A stretch of DNA of 64,000 nucleotides from Pseudidiomarina piscicola (GTDB lineage: Bacteria; Pseudomonadota; Gammaproteobacteria; Enterobacterales; Alteromonadaceae), in contig NZ_CADCXY010000004.1 of NCBI RefSeq assembly GCF_902806985.1, positions 62,001 through 126,000 on the forward strand. The letters are read 5' to 3'. Every line of letters begins with the position of its first letter. Position 1 is the stretch's first letter. Shown piece after piece: positions 9,357 to 18,850 of this stretch. The position numbers and the translations under genes are program-made. The notes under the pieces were generated by a model. The model had not been told where the DNA came from, did no database searches, and was given only the letters and a program-made list of their open reading frames with translations.

Positions 9357-11504
9357 TTAAAATGCGTAGCTGACATTCGCCGAATAACTACGTTCTGCGC
9401 CATAATAACCTTGGGCCCACAGCAAGCTATTGAGGTACTTTTCGTCGGTTGCGTTGTTTACATTAACGCTTAATTGCAGCGCTTTCGTTAACTGGTAACT
9501 GGCCATCAGGTTAAGCCGACCATAAGCATCTTGCGTGGTCACTATGATGTCACCAGCGTTGGCATAGGTGTCACCAACGGTGCCCTGTACGCGCGAGATT
9601 TTGTCTTGCCAAATGTAGGTGGCCCCCAGCTTTAACTGGTCCATACTCGCTGGCCGATAGGTTAACGAGCTACGGAATAGGTTCTCAGGGGTATAGTCCT
9701 CCACCAACGCGTCACCGTCGATACTAAACGAGGTTAACGCCACGTTGCCTTGAAGGCCGGGTAGAATTTCTCCCGACAGCTCTACTTCAAAGCCCTTACT
9801 TTCAATGCCATCAACGGCTCGGTAAATAGGCTCTGGAACATTTGTTTCTGGGTTCATTACCTCGCCAGCACCGACCCCAAGGTTTTCCTGCTGCACATCA
9901 AAGTAGGCTGCTGAGAGCAACGCACCGCCGTTAAAAAGGTCGGCCTTAAAGCCAATTTCGCTGTTTTTGCCGGTTAGTGCGGGTAAGCGTTCAAAGTTTT
10001 CATCTCGCAAGTTCTGCGCCATGAAAGTTTCAGTGTAAGAAGCATAGGCGGTCACTTGCTCAGTCATGGCATAGGTGACACCGAAATAAGGTACGAACTT
10101 GCTTTCGTCGCGCGAGTTATCAACGCCATAGCCGAAACCTTCGGTTTCAAAGTTGGTGTAACGACCACCGGCCAAAAACTTAAGATCTTCCGTGAGCGAC
10201 AAACGAGTTTGCATGTACACCGAACGTTGGGTGTTATCGATAGCGCTCCCTGCCAAGCCATCAGTAAATTCTGGGAAGGGGGTCGCGCCATTCCAATCTT
10301 CAAGAGCTGGCAAGGCTGGGAAGCCATTTCCCGTGTGAAAGTCGTACAGGCTGGTATCGGTATAGTCTAAACGCGCATAGCTCGCCCCTACTACCAGTTG
10401 GTGCTCTTCACCCCAAGCACGGAAACTTCCGCTGACATAGGCATCAAGCGTATCTTGTTTGTCGTCGAGGTCGTATTCACTGCCATAACCAATCAGCCCC
10501 AACCCTGTTTCAGGATCAAGCCCGGCTGCCGGGTCCGCTAAGTAGGTATAAAACAAATAGCTGTCTTCATCGGTGCGTACACGGTTGTACGCCACACGCA
10601 AGTTCCAATAATCACTTAACGCAGTTTCGATATCAACGAAGGTACGGCTTTCTTGCACATCCCACTGCGACCAGTCTGCGGCGATATTGGTGCTGCTATC
10701 AAAGTTGGTCGGGCTACCATCACCGTAATAGAGCGTTAACGCGCCCCAAAGGTTGCCCTCAGTTTTGCTAGTGCTTTCGCTGTGTCCAACGGTCACTAAG
10801 GTTTCGCTATTCGGAGCATAGTCGGCGACGGCATAAAATACTTGGCTTTGGTTCGCGTAGCGATCGAGGTAAGACTCGCGATCGTCGGCCACCACTACCG
10901 TTCGAACACGGAAGGCATCATTGATGACCGCAGAGAAGTCGCCTTCAATACGAAAGGTGTCCCACGAGCCGGCCGTGGCGCTTACGTAGCCTTTGGTTTC
11001 GCCAGTAGGGCGTTTGCGTACTAAGTTAACCGTTGCTGAAGGGCTGCCGATACCGGTCATCACACCATTGGCGCCATGCACAATTTCAATGCGCTCGTAC
11101 AGTGCCGCGTCAACCCGGCCATGGGTATTGTCATTGATCAATGGCAAACCTAAACCATCAACTTGGAAGTTGTTCACCGCGAAACCGCGTGAGGTGTAGT
11201 AAGTACGGTCGCTTTCAACTTGCTCAACGTTAATAGTGGCAGAGCTTTCAAGGGCGCTATTGAGGTCATTCAGGGCAAAGTCTTTAAGCTTTTCGGCGGT
11301 GATCACCGTCACCGTCTGGGGTGTTTCCTTCACGCTTAAGTCGAGTTTTGATGCGGACTGCTGTTCGTTGGCTAAATAACCGCTTTGTTGTTCACCACGA
11401 ATTTCTAATCGCTCCATGGCTTCGGTGGTTTGTAGCTCGGCGGCAAACGCGGCTGGGGCGAGGGCAATACTTACGGCTATAGCGACTGGCGACATCAACT
11501 TCAC
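9357..11504 (-). CDS. TonB-dependent siderophore receptor
   Basis: A 715-residue outer-membrane receptor. The signal peptide (residues 1-21) ends AAFAA. A plug domain follows (ETPQTVTVITAEKLKDF ... VEQVESDRTYYTSRGFAVNNFQVDG), then a 22-strand-type barrel ending with the aromatic YSANVSYAF. The plug pattern is that of ferric-siderophore receptors of the FhuE/FpvA type. The start is GTG 11504 behind AGAGGA. A Fur-like box lies about 50 bases upstream, and the PepSY membrane gene is downstream in the same operon. The ligand is not predictable, although a hydroxamate or mixed-type siderophore is common for this group. Confidence 0.92.
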   Translation of the reverse strand: MKLMSPVAIAVSIALAPAAFAAELQTTEAMERLEIRGEQQSGYLANEQQSASKLDLSVKETPQTVTVITAEKLKDFALNDLNSALESSATINVEQVESDRTYYTSRGFAVNNFQVDGLGLPLINDNTHGRVDAALYERIEIVHGANGVMTGIGSPSATVNLVRKRPTGETKGYVSATAGSWDTFRIEGDFSAVINDAFRVRTVVVADDRESYLDRYANQSQVFYAVADYAPNSETLVTVGHSESTSKTEGNLWGALTLYYGDGSPTNFDSSTNIAADWSQWDVQESRTFVDIETALSDYWNLRVAYNRVRTDEDSYLFYTYLADPAAGLDPETGLGLIGYGSEYDLDDKQDTLDAYVSGSFRAWGEEHQLVVGASYARLDYTDTSLYDFHTGNGFPALPALEDWNGATPFPEFTDGLAGSAIDNTQRSVYMQTRLSLTEDLKFLAGGRYTNFETEGFGYGVDNSRDESKFVPYFGVTYAMTEQVTAYASYTETFMAQNLRDENFERLPALTGKNSEIGFKADLFNGGALLSAAYFDVQQENLGVGAGEVMNPETNVPEPIYRAVDGIESKGFEVELSGEILPGLQGNVALTSFSIDGDALVEDYTPENLFRSSLTYRPASMDQLKLGATYIWQDKISRVQGTVGDTYANAGDIIVTTQDAYGRLNLMASYQLTKALQLSVNVNNATDEKYLNSLLWAQGYYGAERSYSANVSYAF

Positions 11505-11550
11505 AACAAAATCCTCTTGCTCACAAAAAATGAGCGGCGATCTTAATCTA

Positions 11551-11569
11551 AATGATAACGATTCGCAAT
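11551..11569 (-). promoter_or_regulatory. Fur-like box before the TonB receptor
   Basis: The sequence AATGATAACGATTCGCAAT resembles the Fur consensus (about 12 of 16 core positions). It sits 47-65 bases before the receptor start, where a Fur repressor would block the promoter. The receptor's function makes iron control plausible. Confidence 0.6.
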
Positions 11570-11601
11570 AGCATTAATGCATAGATTTATTTGTCGGCCA
11601 T

Positions 11602-11632
11602 AAAAAAACGCAGGCCCTAAGACCTGCGTTTT
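11602..11632 (-). terminator. Intrinsic terminator of the DUF885 gene
   Basis: AAAACGCAGG at 11605-11614 pairs exactly with CCTGCGTTTT at 11623-11632 across an 8-base loop. Read on the minus strand the hairpin runs into a stretch of seven T (11602-11608), about 20 bases after the DUF885 stop. Confidence 0.88.
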
Positions 11633-11653
11633 AGCGAGAACTACAACAGTGAA

Positions 11654-13519
11654 TTAGTTGCTTTTCGTTTCACTAATGTAATCGTTGACGAACTGCTCAA
11701 GTACATTCAAAGGTACCGGGCCATTCGCTAACACAACATCGTGGAACTCTCGGATATCAAAGGCGTCACCAAGTTCGGCTTTGGCTTTTTCACGTAATTC
11801 TAAGATCTTGTTCATACCGATCTTATACGCAGTTGCCTGGCCGGGCATCACGATATGGCGCTCAACCATTTTTCGTGCATCGGCTTCAGCATTTGGCGTG
11901 TTGGTAACGTAGAAATCGATGCCTTCTTCACGAGTCCATTTCTTATCATGAATACCGGTGTCGACCACTAAGCGAACCGCGCGCCATAACTCCATGGCCA
12001 AACGCCCGAAGTCTGAGTAAGGGTCTTCATAGAAGCCAATTTCTTTCGGTAACTTCTCGGTGTAAAGCCCCCAACCTTCAGAGTAAGCCGTGTAGCGACC
12101 AAACTTACGGAACGATGGAATATCTTCCAGTTCTTGCTGAATCGCAATTTGCATGTGGTGGCCCGGAATACCTTCATGGTAGGCCAGTGCTTCCATTTGA
12201 TAGGTTGGCATTGACGCCATGTCATACAAGTTTGCGTAGTAAATACCTGGACGCGTACCGTCCATTGAAGGTTGTTGATAGAACGCTTTACCCGCAGATT
12301 TTTCACGGAAAGGTTCGACCGCTTTCACAATCATGTCGGCTTTTGGCTTCGTGATAAACAGCTCATCTAAGCGTCCGCGCATGGTATCGATCAAGGCTTT
12401 TGCTTCGGCTAAATACTGCTCACGTCCGGCTTCGGTATCTGGGTAGATAAAGTCTTGATTGTTGCGCATGTGTACGAAGAATTCTTGCAGCGTGCCATCG
12501 AAGCCCACTTTCTGCATGATCACACGCATTTCGTCGTGAATACGCTCAACTTCGCTTAAACCAATTTGGTGAATTTCTTCAGCCGTTAAGTCGGTGGTGG
12601 TCGTGCGTTGCAATGCGTTGTTGTAGAACGCTTCGCCGTCAGGGAATTTCCATGCGCCGTCTTTGGTCGTGGCTTGTTCTTCAATTTCTTTGACAGCGCT
12701 AATCAAGTTCTCATACGCCGGCTTAACCGATTCCACAAGGGCTTTTTCGGCGGCACTGACCAACTCGTTGTACTGACTTTCATCAATATCGAGGTTATCA
12801 ACTTTACCGGTGAAGTCGGCCCATAAGGCACTTGGTTCACCATCGTCAAAAGGCGCGCCTGAGACAATATTCTGGCTATCGCTGATCACGTACGGATAAA
12901 CGAACTTCGGTGCAATGATGCCTTTTTCGGCACGAATACGTAAATTCTCAGCAAGTTGGTCAAACAACTCAGGTAAGCCATTCAAACGTGCAATGTAGGC
13001 CTCGGCGTCGGCAACTTCTTTTACGCCATGTTGGTTGATCAGCAACGAGGCAACACTTGAATGCATGCCAAACATTTGATTCACGGGGTAGTTATAGTGA
13101 CGCCATTGGTAGTCCGCAATGTCTTGCTCAAGCTTCTGCTTCATTAGCATCCAGCTAAGACGCGTTTGCTCATTGAGTTTCGTTTCATCAATGGCCATCA
13201 CTTTTTCAAGCTGCGCTTTTTGGAAGGCGAGATCTTCAGCAGCACGCTCGTCCGAGATATCGTCCCATTTGTCTTGGTCTTTTTTAATGCCCAAATATGA
13301 CTGATACATAGGGCTGCGCATCACCGTGGCCATGAAGATATCTTCAAAAAGCTTATTGGCTTTTTGTGATTCTGTTTGCTCGGTTTCCTGCGTACTTGCT
13401 TCGGGCGCAGTTTGCGTCGTTTCAGCGGCGGTCGTCGCAGTTTCTTTGGGGGCTTCTGAGCAGGCGCCCGTTAGTAACACTAGCGAAACGGCGAGTGCGA
13501 GTTTTTTATATTCGAACAT
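11654..13519 (-). CDS. DUF885-family lipoprotein, peptidase-like
   Basis: A 621-residue exported lipoprotein (lipobox LVLLTGAC near residue 20, then a Thr/Glu/Ala-rich linker). The body is all-helical and carries HEGIPGHHMQIA with a downstream Glu (YSEGWGLYTE), the HExxH-like zinc site seen in DUF885 proteins that resemble M32/thimet-type peptidases. An upstream in-frame start at 13573 exists, but ATG 13519 has the AGGAGAG ribosome site and the signal peptide directly after it. It probably hydrolyses peptides in the periplasm. It ends at an intrinsic terminator. Confidence 0.85.
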   Translation of the reverse strand: MFEYKKLALAVSLVLLTGACSEAPKETATTAAETTQTAPEASTQETEQTESQKANKLFEDIFMATVMRSPMYQSYLGIKKDQDKWDDISDERAAEDLAFQKAQLEKVMAIDETKLNEQTRLSWMLMKQKLEQDIADYQWRHYNYPVNQMFGMHSSVASLLINQHGVKEVADAEAYIARLNGLPELFDQLAENLRIRAEKGIIAPKFVYPYVISDSQNIVSGAPFDDGEPSALWADFTGKVDNLDIDESQYNELVSAAEKALVESVKPAYENLISAVKEIEEQATTKDGAWKFPDGEAFYNNALQRTTTTDLTAEEIHQIGLSEVERIHDEMRVIMQKVGFDGTLQEFFVHMRNNQDFIYPDTEAGREQYLAEAKALIDTMRGRLDELFITKPKADMIVKAVEPFREKSAGKAFYQQPSMDGTRPGIYYANLYDMASMPTYQMEALAYHEGIPGHHMQIAIQQELEDIPSFRKFGRYTAYSEGWGLYTEKLPKEIGFYEDPYSDFGRLAMELWRAVRLVVDTGIHDKKWTREEGIDFYVTNTPNAEADARKMVERHIVMPGQATAYKIGMNKILELREKAKAELGDAFDIREFHDVVLANGPVPLNVLEQFVNDYISETKSN

Positions 13520-13716
13520 GTTTTCTCTCCTGTAGTTTTTATCTTTGATATCCGTTGTGCGAGGGGATGTCAAATTAGCGCGGTAACAGGCTCAATTGAT
13601 ACGGCAAATAGCGGCAAGTCTTGTTACCATTGGAATTGCCGTTGTGTTGGATAATGCTGCGCTACTACAAACTGGCAAAAGGCGCTTAGCGACTCAGATG
13701 TAACTTAGGATGTAAA

Positions 13717-14454
13717 ATGCTGAAAACAATAAACTCGATTAAACTTATTTTCGTGGCGATGCTCTTGATGCTGTCGCAAGCTGCTAATGCGCAAACCATT
13801 ACTGAAAGCCAAGAACAAGATCTACAGGCTATCGAGCGACTGCTGCGTGATAACCCGCAGATGATAAGTAACATCCGTACGAGCCTTGAGAATTTTATGC
13901 AGCAACAAAAAGCCCAGCAGCAAATCTTTGAACGCTACCAGGCATGGCTGTATGAAAGTGGTGAGCACCCGGTCATTGGCGATCCGGATGCGGAGCATTC
14001 AATCGTCGTGTTTACCGATTACAACTGCCCCTATTGCAAAAAATTAGAGCCAAGCATTGAGAAGATCATTGCCGATTATCCGTCCATTAAGTTTATCAAC
14101 GTGCTGTTGCCACTGCGCCAGCAACGAGTGGCAGGTATTAGCGGTAACTCGATTCTTTATGGCCTGAACGTGTGGGCAAGTTCACCTGATAAGTACTTCG
14201 ACGTACATACCATGTTAATGGACCGTTCAAGTATGCATAACGCAGACTCGTTGCGCTCGATCGCTCGGCGCACACAAACGATGGGTGATCTCAAAGCGAC
14301 CATTGGCGCAAATAACGTTGTTGATAAAAACTTGAGTGCTTTTCGCGACCTCGGCTTTCGTGGTACGCCAACCATTATGGTGGGCGATCAATGGATTCCT
14401 GGCTTTATTGAGCACGACGAGCTTGAAGCTGTGATTAAAGCGGAGTTCTTTTAA
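13717..14454 (+). CDS. DsbA-family periplasmic thiol-disulfide protein
   Basis: A 245-residue secreted protein: signal peptide ending SQAANA (about residue 24), a helical stalk (about 30-70, Gln-rich), then a thioredoxin fold with CPYC at Cys104-Cys107 (FTDYNCPYC) and the cis-Pro loop FRGTPTIMVG. The stalk before the fold resembles ScsC/Com1-type DsbA relatives, in which it mediates oligomerisation. It probably oxidises or isomerises disulfides. An AGGA site lies 6 bases before the ATG. The rlmA gene follows 14 bases later. Confidence 0.87.
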   Translation: MLKTINSIKLIFVAMLLMLSQAANAQTITESQEQDLQAIERLLRDNPQMISNIRTSLENFMQQQKAQQQIFERYQAWLYESGEHPVIGDPDAEHSIVVFTDYNCPYCKKLEPSIEKIIADYPSIKFINVLLPLRQQRVAGISGNSILYGLNVWASSPDKYFDVHTMLMDRSSMHNADSLRSIARRTQTMGDLKATIGANNVVDKNLSAFRDLGFRGTPTIMVGDQWIPGFIEHDELEAVIKAEFF

Positions 14455-14468
14455 CCGGTGAGCAACCT

Positions 14469-15329
14469 ATGATACGCCCGTTTACGCAGCTCTGCTGCCC
14501 GCTTGACGGTGAGCCGTTAACGCTGTCAGAAAACACTTGGCACTGTGCCAGTGGCCATAGCTTTGATGTCGCCAAACAGGGGTACGTGAATCTGCTACCC
14601 GTACAGAACAAGCGTTCCAAAGACCCTGGTGACAGTAAGAGCATGGTACAGGCACGCGCGACCTTTCTCGCCCAGGGGTACTACCAACCGTTGGCCGAAG
14701 CGATTTCTGAACTGGTATTAAACAAAGGGCAGCAAAATCTTCTCGACGCCGGTTGCGGCGAGGGCTACTACCTGCGCCATGTGCTTGAAAACGCGACCAC
14801 CAACGAGCTTAAGGTGGCTGCGTTAGATATTTCCAAATGGGCCGTGCTTGCAGCCGCCAAGCGCGACAAGCAGAGCACCTATATGGTCGCTTCAAATAGC
14901 CAGATACCGGTGGCTGAAGGTAGTATCGATACCTTGCTTTGTGTGTTTGGCTTTCCGGTAGACAGCGAGTTTCGGCGGGTACTCAAACCTGACGGGCGAT
15001 TGCTGATGGTTGACCCGGCTTCGGAGCACTTAGCCGAGCTTAAACAAGTGATTTACGCCGAGGTAAAAAACAAACCTGAACGCTTGCCAGTATCAACCGA
15101 GCAATGGCGCCTTGAGTCTGAACGGCGGGTGACCTTTAGTGTGCATTTGCCAACCCCTGCAGCAATCAGCAATTTACTGGTAATGACACCACATTTATAT
15201 CGTGCCAGCAGTGCCGGCCGCGACCGCGCTGAAGCCTTGAACAACTTGACCGTGACCGTGGACGTCTGGCTGCGAGAGTTTAGGCTGCGAGAGTTTAGCC
15301 TGCGCTCGTCACATCTACAGCAAGGTTAG
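14469..15329 (+). CDS. rlmA: 23S rRNA (guanine-N1)-methyltransferase RlmA
   Basis: A 286-residue enzyme that methylates G745 of 23S rRNA in E. coli. The N-terminal zinc-finger region (CCPLDGEPL ... HCASGHSFD) is followed by the diagnostic GYVNLLPVQNKRSKDPGDSK and the SAM site LLDAGCGEGYYL. In E. coli the finger reads CPLC; here the second Cys position is Asp13, with an extra Cys at 9, so the zinc ligands differ. The C-terminal end holds a 15-bp tandem duplication (15268-15297) that repeats LREFR/LREFS. Confidence 0.92.
   Translation: MIRPFTQLCCPLDGEPLTLSENTWHCASGHSFDVAKQGYVNLLPVQNKRSKDPGDSKSMVQARATFLAQGYYQPLAEAISELVLNKGQQNLLDAGCGEGYYLRHVLENATTNELKVAALDISKWAVLAAAKRDKQSTYMVASNSQIPVAEGSIDTLLCVFGFPVDSEFRRVLKPDGRLLMVDPASEHLAELKQVIYAEVKNKPERLPVSTEQWRLESERRVTFSVHLPTPAAISNLLVMTPHLYRASSAGRDRAEALNNLTVTVDVWLREFRLREFSLRSSHLQQG
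15268..15297 (+). repeat. 15-bp tandem duplication inside rlmA
   Basis: GGCTGCGAGAGTTTA occurs twice head to tail (15268-15282 and 15283-15297). It keeps the reading frame and adds five residues near the C-terminus of RlmA. Confidence 0.95.
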
Positions 15330-15419
15330 GTTGTTTTCATTACTGTTAAATACCTTTAGTATAGCTTCCACTAAAACGTATTAGCGCAATGTTGTGTTTT
15401 TGGGATACTGATAGACGGC

Positions 15420-16538
15420 ATGGATATTATCACGATTATTGTACTTACCGGGCTGACAAACCTGACCTTTGCCCTGTACAGCTGGCAGCAGGTAAGTAAT
15501 CCCGAATCTCACGCCGCGTGTAAGCCGTTTGCCCAAGCTCAGTTGATTAAAGCTGTGTCGTATTTTATTTTCGCCGCCTCGTTGTATCACGCCCTCGCCG
15601 ATATGCGACTCATTGCAAACCTTCTTATTTTTATTGGCTGTTGGGCCGAAGCAAGAGCCTACATCCAGCTCGCTGGAACAAAACTCAGAGGGCGGTTCTG
15701 GGCCATTGGCATTGTCACCACCTGTGCGGTGTTCACTTGGATGCACTATACCAGCGGCGACAACCTCAATAACATCATGATCGTCACTTCCTCTGTGTTG
15801 TTGCTGTTGCCAATTGGCACCAGCGCTTATGCACTGTATCAGCTTTATCGACAACACCCGGGAAGTGCTTTTGCACGAGTGCTACTCACCGTGAATAGCA
15901 TGATGCTACTGTTTTGCATCGTACGCGCACCAGTGGCCGCCACGAATCCAGACTTCTACATTACGCAACGGCTGTTTATGAATCAGGCCTTTATGTTTGC
16001 AACCTTTATTTTTGCTCTTGGCAACGGCATTGGGTTTATTGGCTTTTTAAAAGAGCGCTCGGATCAAAAGTTGCGCCAACGTGCGGACGTTGATTATTTG
16101 ACGGCAATCTATAATCGTCAATGCTTCGAGAAGCTCACCAAAGAGAAACTTAAATCTGGTGCATCCTTCAGCCTTTATTTTCTCGATATCGATAAGTTCA
16201 AATCGGTCAATGATCGCTTCGGCCATGCCGCTGGCGACCAAGCTCTGCGTTGTTTTGGAAAGCTACTGCGCAACAAACAAGAAAAGCATCATGGCATTGT
16301 TGGTCGTTTAGGCGGGGAAGAATTTGGTTTGTTGCTGCCCCAGTCGACCGCTAGCAGCCATCAACAAATCCTACAAACACTGCGTGATAACTTTGCAGCC
16401 GAAACCCAAACACTGATTGGCGAACCACTCACTTTCAGCCTCGGCTATTGCACCTCGAACAACGCCGCGTCGCTGCACGAACTGATGCACAAAGCGGACA
16501 TCCTACTCTATGCTGCTAAAGCTGAATTAGCCAAATGA
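15420..16538 (+). CDS. Membrane diguanylate cyclase (GGEEF)
   Basis: A 372-residue protein with six to seven hydrophobic helices in the first ~205 residues and a GGDEF domain after. The domain shows DYLTAIYNRQCFE, FLDIDKFKSVNDRFGHAAGDQ and the active-site variant GGEEF at 298-302, which is catalytically competent in known cyclases. It should make cyclic-di-GMP from GTP at the inner membrane. No RxxD inhibitory site is evident five residues before GGEEF. Its stop overlaps the next start (ATGA). Confidence 0.9.
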   Translation: MDIITIIVLTGLTNLTFALYSWQQVSNPESHAACKPFAQAQLIKAVSYFIFAASLYHALADMRLIANLLIFIGCWAEARAYIQLAGTKLRGRFWAIGIVTTCAVFTWMHYTSGDNLNNIMIVTSSVLLLLPIGTSAYALYQLYRQHPGSAFARVLLTVNSMMLLFCIVRAPVAATNPDFYITQRLFMNQAFMFATFIFALGNGIGFIGFLKERSDQKLRQRADVDYLTAIYNRQCFEKLTKEKLKSGASFSLYFLDIDKFKSVNDRFGHAAGDQALRCFGKLLRNKQEKHHGIVGRLGGEEFGLLLPQSTASSHQQILQTLRDNFAAETQTLIGEPLTFSLGYCTSNNAASLHELMHKADILLYAAKAELAK

Positions 16539-17638
16539 AAAAGACCAACCGTGTCACTCGACGGCTTAGAATTATCATGCCGATAGTGGCACTTATAGTT
16601 ACCCTTGCTATCGCACCTATTGATTTGCTGCCGTACTGGCTTGCCCCGGTACCCGACACGGTGCAAGAACAGGTGGACGAAGCGGTAGAACAAGGCCTTG
16701 ATGGCATCATTGTGGCTATTGATAAAGCCGGTCAAGCACCCGAGTTCTACGCCGCAGGCTGGAAGAATAAAGCCCTACAACAACCCGCTGACCCGCAGGC
16801 ACTATTTAAGATCGCAAGTATCAGTAAGCTCTATATCGCCACTGCCGTTGCCAAACTGGCTCATGGCGGAGTGATATCCCTCGACCAGTCTCTGGCTGAC
16901 TACCTACCCGAACTGGCGGACCGTATTGAGCATGCCGATGCCATTAGCTTGCGCATGATGGTGCAGCATCGCAGCGGCATTCCTAACTTTACCGACACCG
17001 AAGGCTGGGACTGGTTTACACCGAAAGCTTCTAGCGTAGAAGCACTTAGGTTAGTCCTCGACTTGCCTGCTGATTTTGAACCCGACGCGCGCAATAGTTA
17101 TTCCAATACGAATTATCTACTGATCGGCCGCATTTTAGATAAGGTTTTGGGCTATCGTCACCAACACTACATTCAACAACAGATATTGTTACCACTAGGC
17201 CTTACCGACACTTACAGCTTATTTGGTCAAGTAGACAGCGAGCAGGTGGTAAGCGGTTATTGGTACCACTACGAAGACGACCTTAAGTCACTTGACCACG
17301 TTATTCCCGGAGGCTCGATGATTGCCACGATAGAGGATGTCGGGCGCTTTGTGCGCGCACTAAACGACGGCAGTCTACTCAACGACCAAGAACAAGCTAT
17401 TTATACTTCACTTTACCCTTACCACCATAAAGGCTGGCTGCCTGGCTATCACAGTATTGCTAAGTACTATGAAGCAAGTGATACGGTGATCGTACAATTT
17501 GTGAATACCACCGGCGGTGATACCTGGGGCGTGGCATCGGTTGTCGGCGGCAAAGCCACCGCCATTTCGAGCATTGTTTATGATCGTATTGCCGCTATTG
17601 TCGCTAATCGGCCGGAAAGTAGTATACGCGGCGAATAA
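16535..17638 (+). CDS. Class C beta-lactamase-like serine hydrolase
   Basis: A 367-residue protein with an N-terminal membrane or signal helix (residues about 11-28). The serine hydrolase motif S95-I-S-K98 and the Tyr189-Ser-Asn191 motif define the class C/DD-peptidase fold. In place of a KTG motif there is HKGW at about residue 293, as in many esterase-like members. It probably hydrolyses a peptide or ester outside the cytoplasm. It is translationally coupled to the upstream cyclase by an ATGA overlap and overlaps the convergent NTF2-like gene by 35 bases. Confidence 0.85.
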   Translation: MKKTNRVTRRLRIIMPIVALIVTLAIAPIDLLPYWLAPVPDTVQEQVDEAVEQGLDGIIVAIDKAGQAPEFYAAGWKNKALQQPADPQALFKIASISKLYIATAVAKLAHGGVISLDQSLADYLPELADRIEHADAISLRMMVQHRSGIPNFTDTEGWDWFTPKASSVEALRLVLDLPADFEPDARNSYSNTNYLLIGRILDKVLGYRHQHYIQQQILLPLGLTDTYSLFGQVDSEQVVSGYWYHYEDDLKSLDHVIPGGSMIATIEDVGRFVRALNDGSLLNDQEQAIYTSLYPYHHKGWLPGYHSIAKYYEASDTVIVQFVNTTGGDTWGVASVVGGKATAISSIVYDRIAAIVANRPESSIRGE

Positions 17639-18014
17639 GGTGGTTGCTGAATTCATAAATAGCGATGCTTTGTTGAGCGCGACGTTGACCATTTCGCAGC
17701 CAACTCGCTTCTTCAATGGTGCTGACGCGCGAGCCTGATGCAGATAGCTTTATGAGTCTGCTTTGGCACGACGAACAGGACTCAAAATAGCCCTTCATCG
17801 CCTCTAGCAGCGCCTGTTTACCGCTCGTTTCAACGGCTATTTCAGCGCCGTTCACCGACAACCATTGCACGTCATCGGTCACATAGTCTGCCATGCGTTC
17901 ACTGTCATGCGCATTAAACGCCGCCATAAAGGCTTCTACCTGCTTTATCGGTTCTGGGCTCGCTTGCACCGATGCGGAAGCGAGCGTCATCAGTAGTAAT
18001 AATACATAGCGCAT
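17604..18014 (-). CDS. Secreted NTF2/SnoaL-like protein
   Basis: A 136-residue protein: signal peptide to SVQAS (about residue 19), then one NTF2-like cone domain (VEAFMAAFNAHDSERMADYVTDDVQWLSV ... RAQQSIAIYEFSNHLIRRVYYF). Members bind small ligands or have minor enzymatic roles; none can be assigned here. AAAGGACACAACCC before the ATG is a good ribosome site. It overlaps the serine-hydrolase gene tail to tail. Confidence 0.82.
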   Translation of the reverse strand: MRYVLLLLMTLASASVQASPEPIKQVEAFMAAFNAHDSERMADYVTDDVQWLSVNGAEIAVETSGKQALLEAMKGYFESCSSCQSRLIKLSASGSRVSTIEEASWLRNGQRRAQQSIAIYEFSNHLIRRVYYFPAD

Positions 18015-18105
18015 GGGTTGTGTCCTTTTATCAGTGGCTTTGAGTCTACTCGAGTATCATGAATTATGAAATGCACAGAAGTCCAGTAGTGGCGCCAGCG
18101 TATTA

Positions 18106-18402
18106 TTAATTCAGACGATGCTCACGACGAGCTTCAATCTGTGCCGCAGGTAACTCGCTGCCAACAATAGGTTCGAGCGCAAACTGCACTTTAGGGATAA
18201 GCGCCTTGAACTCCGCTAACATCACTGTTTCGCTAACCACTTCATTAAACACCAACGTCACTCTCAAACTTTCCGGAAACTTCGTATAGTCGACGGAGTG
18301 CGTGAGCCATTCAAAGCCGCTACAGATAGATTTCGCCTGTTCACACACGGCGGTCAACTCACGAATGATGTCCCGTTCTATTTTTTTGTCGGTTTTGCGC
18401 AT
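18106..18402 (-). CDS. Conserved hypothetical protein (98 aa)
   Basis: A soluble protein beginning MRKTDKKIERDIIRELTAVCE and containing FEWLTHSVDYTKFPESLRVTLVF. Proteins with this start are found in related marine bacteria and are sometimes labelled Fis-family regulators, but I see no Fis-type helix-turn-helix. The start has an AAGGAT ribosome site. Function unknown. Confidence 0.7.
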   Translation of the reverse strand: MRKTDKKIERDIIRELTAVCEQAKSICSGFEWLTHSVDYTKFPESLRVTLVFNEVVSETVMLAEFKALIPKVQFALEPIVGSELPAAQIEARREHRLN

Positions 18403-18430
18403 GACTGTATCCTTAGGGGGTAAGCTCTCA

Positions 18431-18790
18431 GTGAGTGCCTCAACGTGGTTGCTGTGTTATGTTTTAGTTGTTGGAAACACCTTTGGCGATAGCGATCAAA
18501 CAATGACAGATGCAAGCTTAGTAAAATTGCTTAAAACAGCCATGATTCTAGGGGTCACTCTGTTGATCTGCGGCCACATTGTATTAGCGATAACCTTCGC
18601 CAACGATGACATTGGGCACCAAGGCTTCATTGCCGGGGCAGCGATGAGTGCCGTTGGTATTATTTTGTCGTTACCGACGAAAATTTATCTGACCATACTG
18701 TTGATGGAACACACCGAGAAAACCGATAAGCGGTTTACCCGCTCCGCTGATGGCCAAGCTCGGTCTGAAACCACCGAGTTTAAGGAGTAG
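18431..18790 (+). CDS. Small inner-membrane protein of unknown function
   Basis: About 119 residues from GTG 18431, which is preceded at a good distance by AGGGGG. The frame is open from 18302, but the first 40 codons overlap the divergent gene. It shows three hydrophobic helices (WLLCYVLVVGNTF; AMILGVTLLICGHIVLAITF; GFIAGAAMSAVGIILSLPTKIYLTILLM) and a charged tail. ATG 18401 or 18503 are alternative starts. No family recognised. Confidence 0.6.
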   Translation: MSASTWLLCYVLVVGNTFGDSDQTMTDASLVKLLKTAMILGVTLLICGHIVLAITFANDDIGHQGFIAGAAMSAVGIILSLPTKIYLTILLMEHTEKTDKRFTRSADGQARSETTEFKE

Positions 18791-18850
18791 CTGCAAGCGA
18801 TAGTTCAACGAGGCTTGGTAGGGCTTGATCCAGAGCCAAGTTGCGATACA

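Noticed and set aside
18826-18840. Outer attachment site of the older island (TGATCCAGAGCC)
   Set aside because: Only 8 bases match the core and the orientation is inverted relative to the other two copies.
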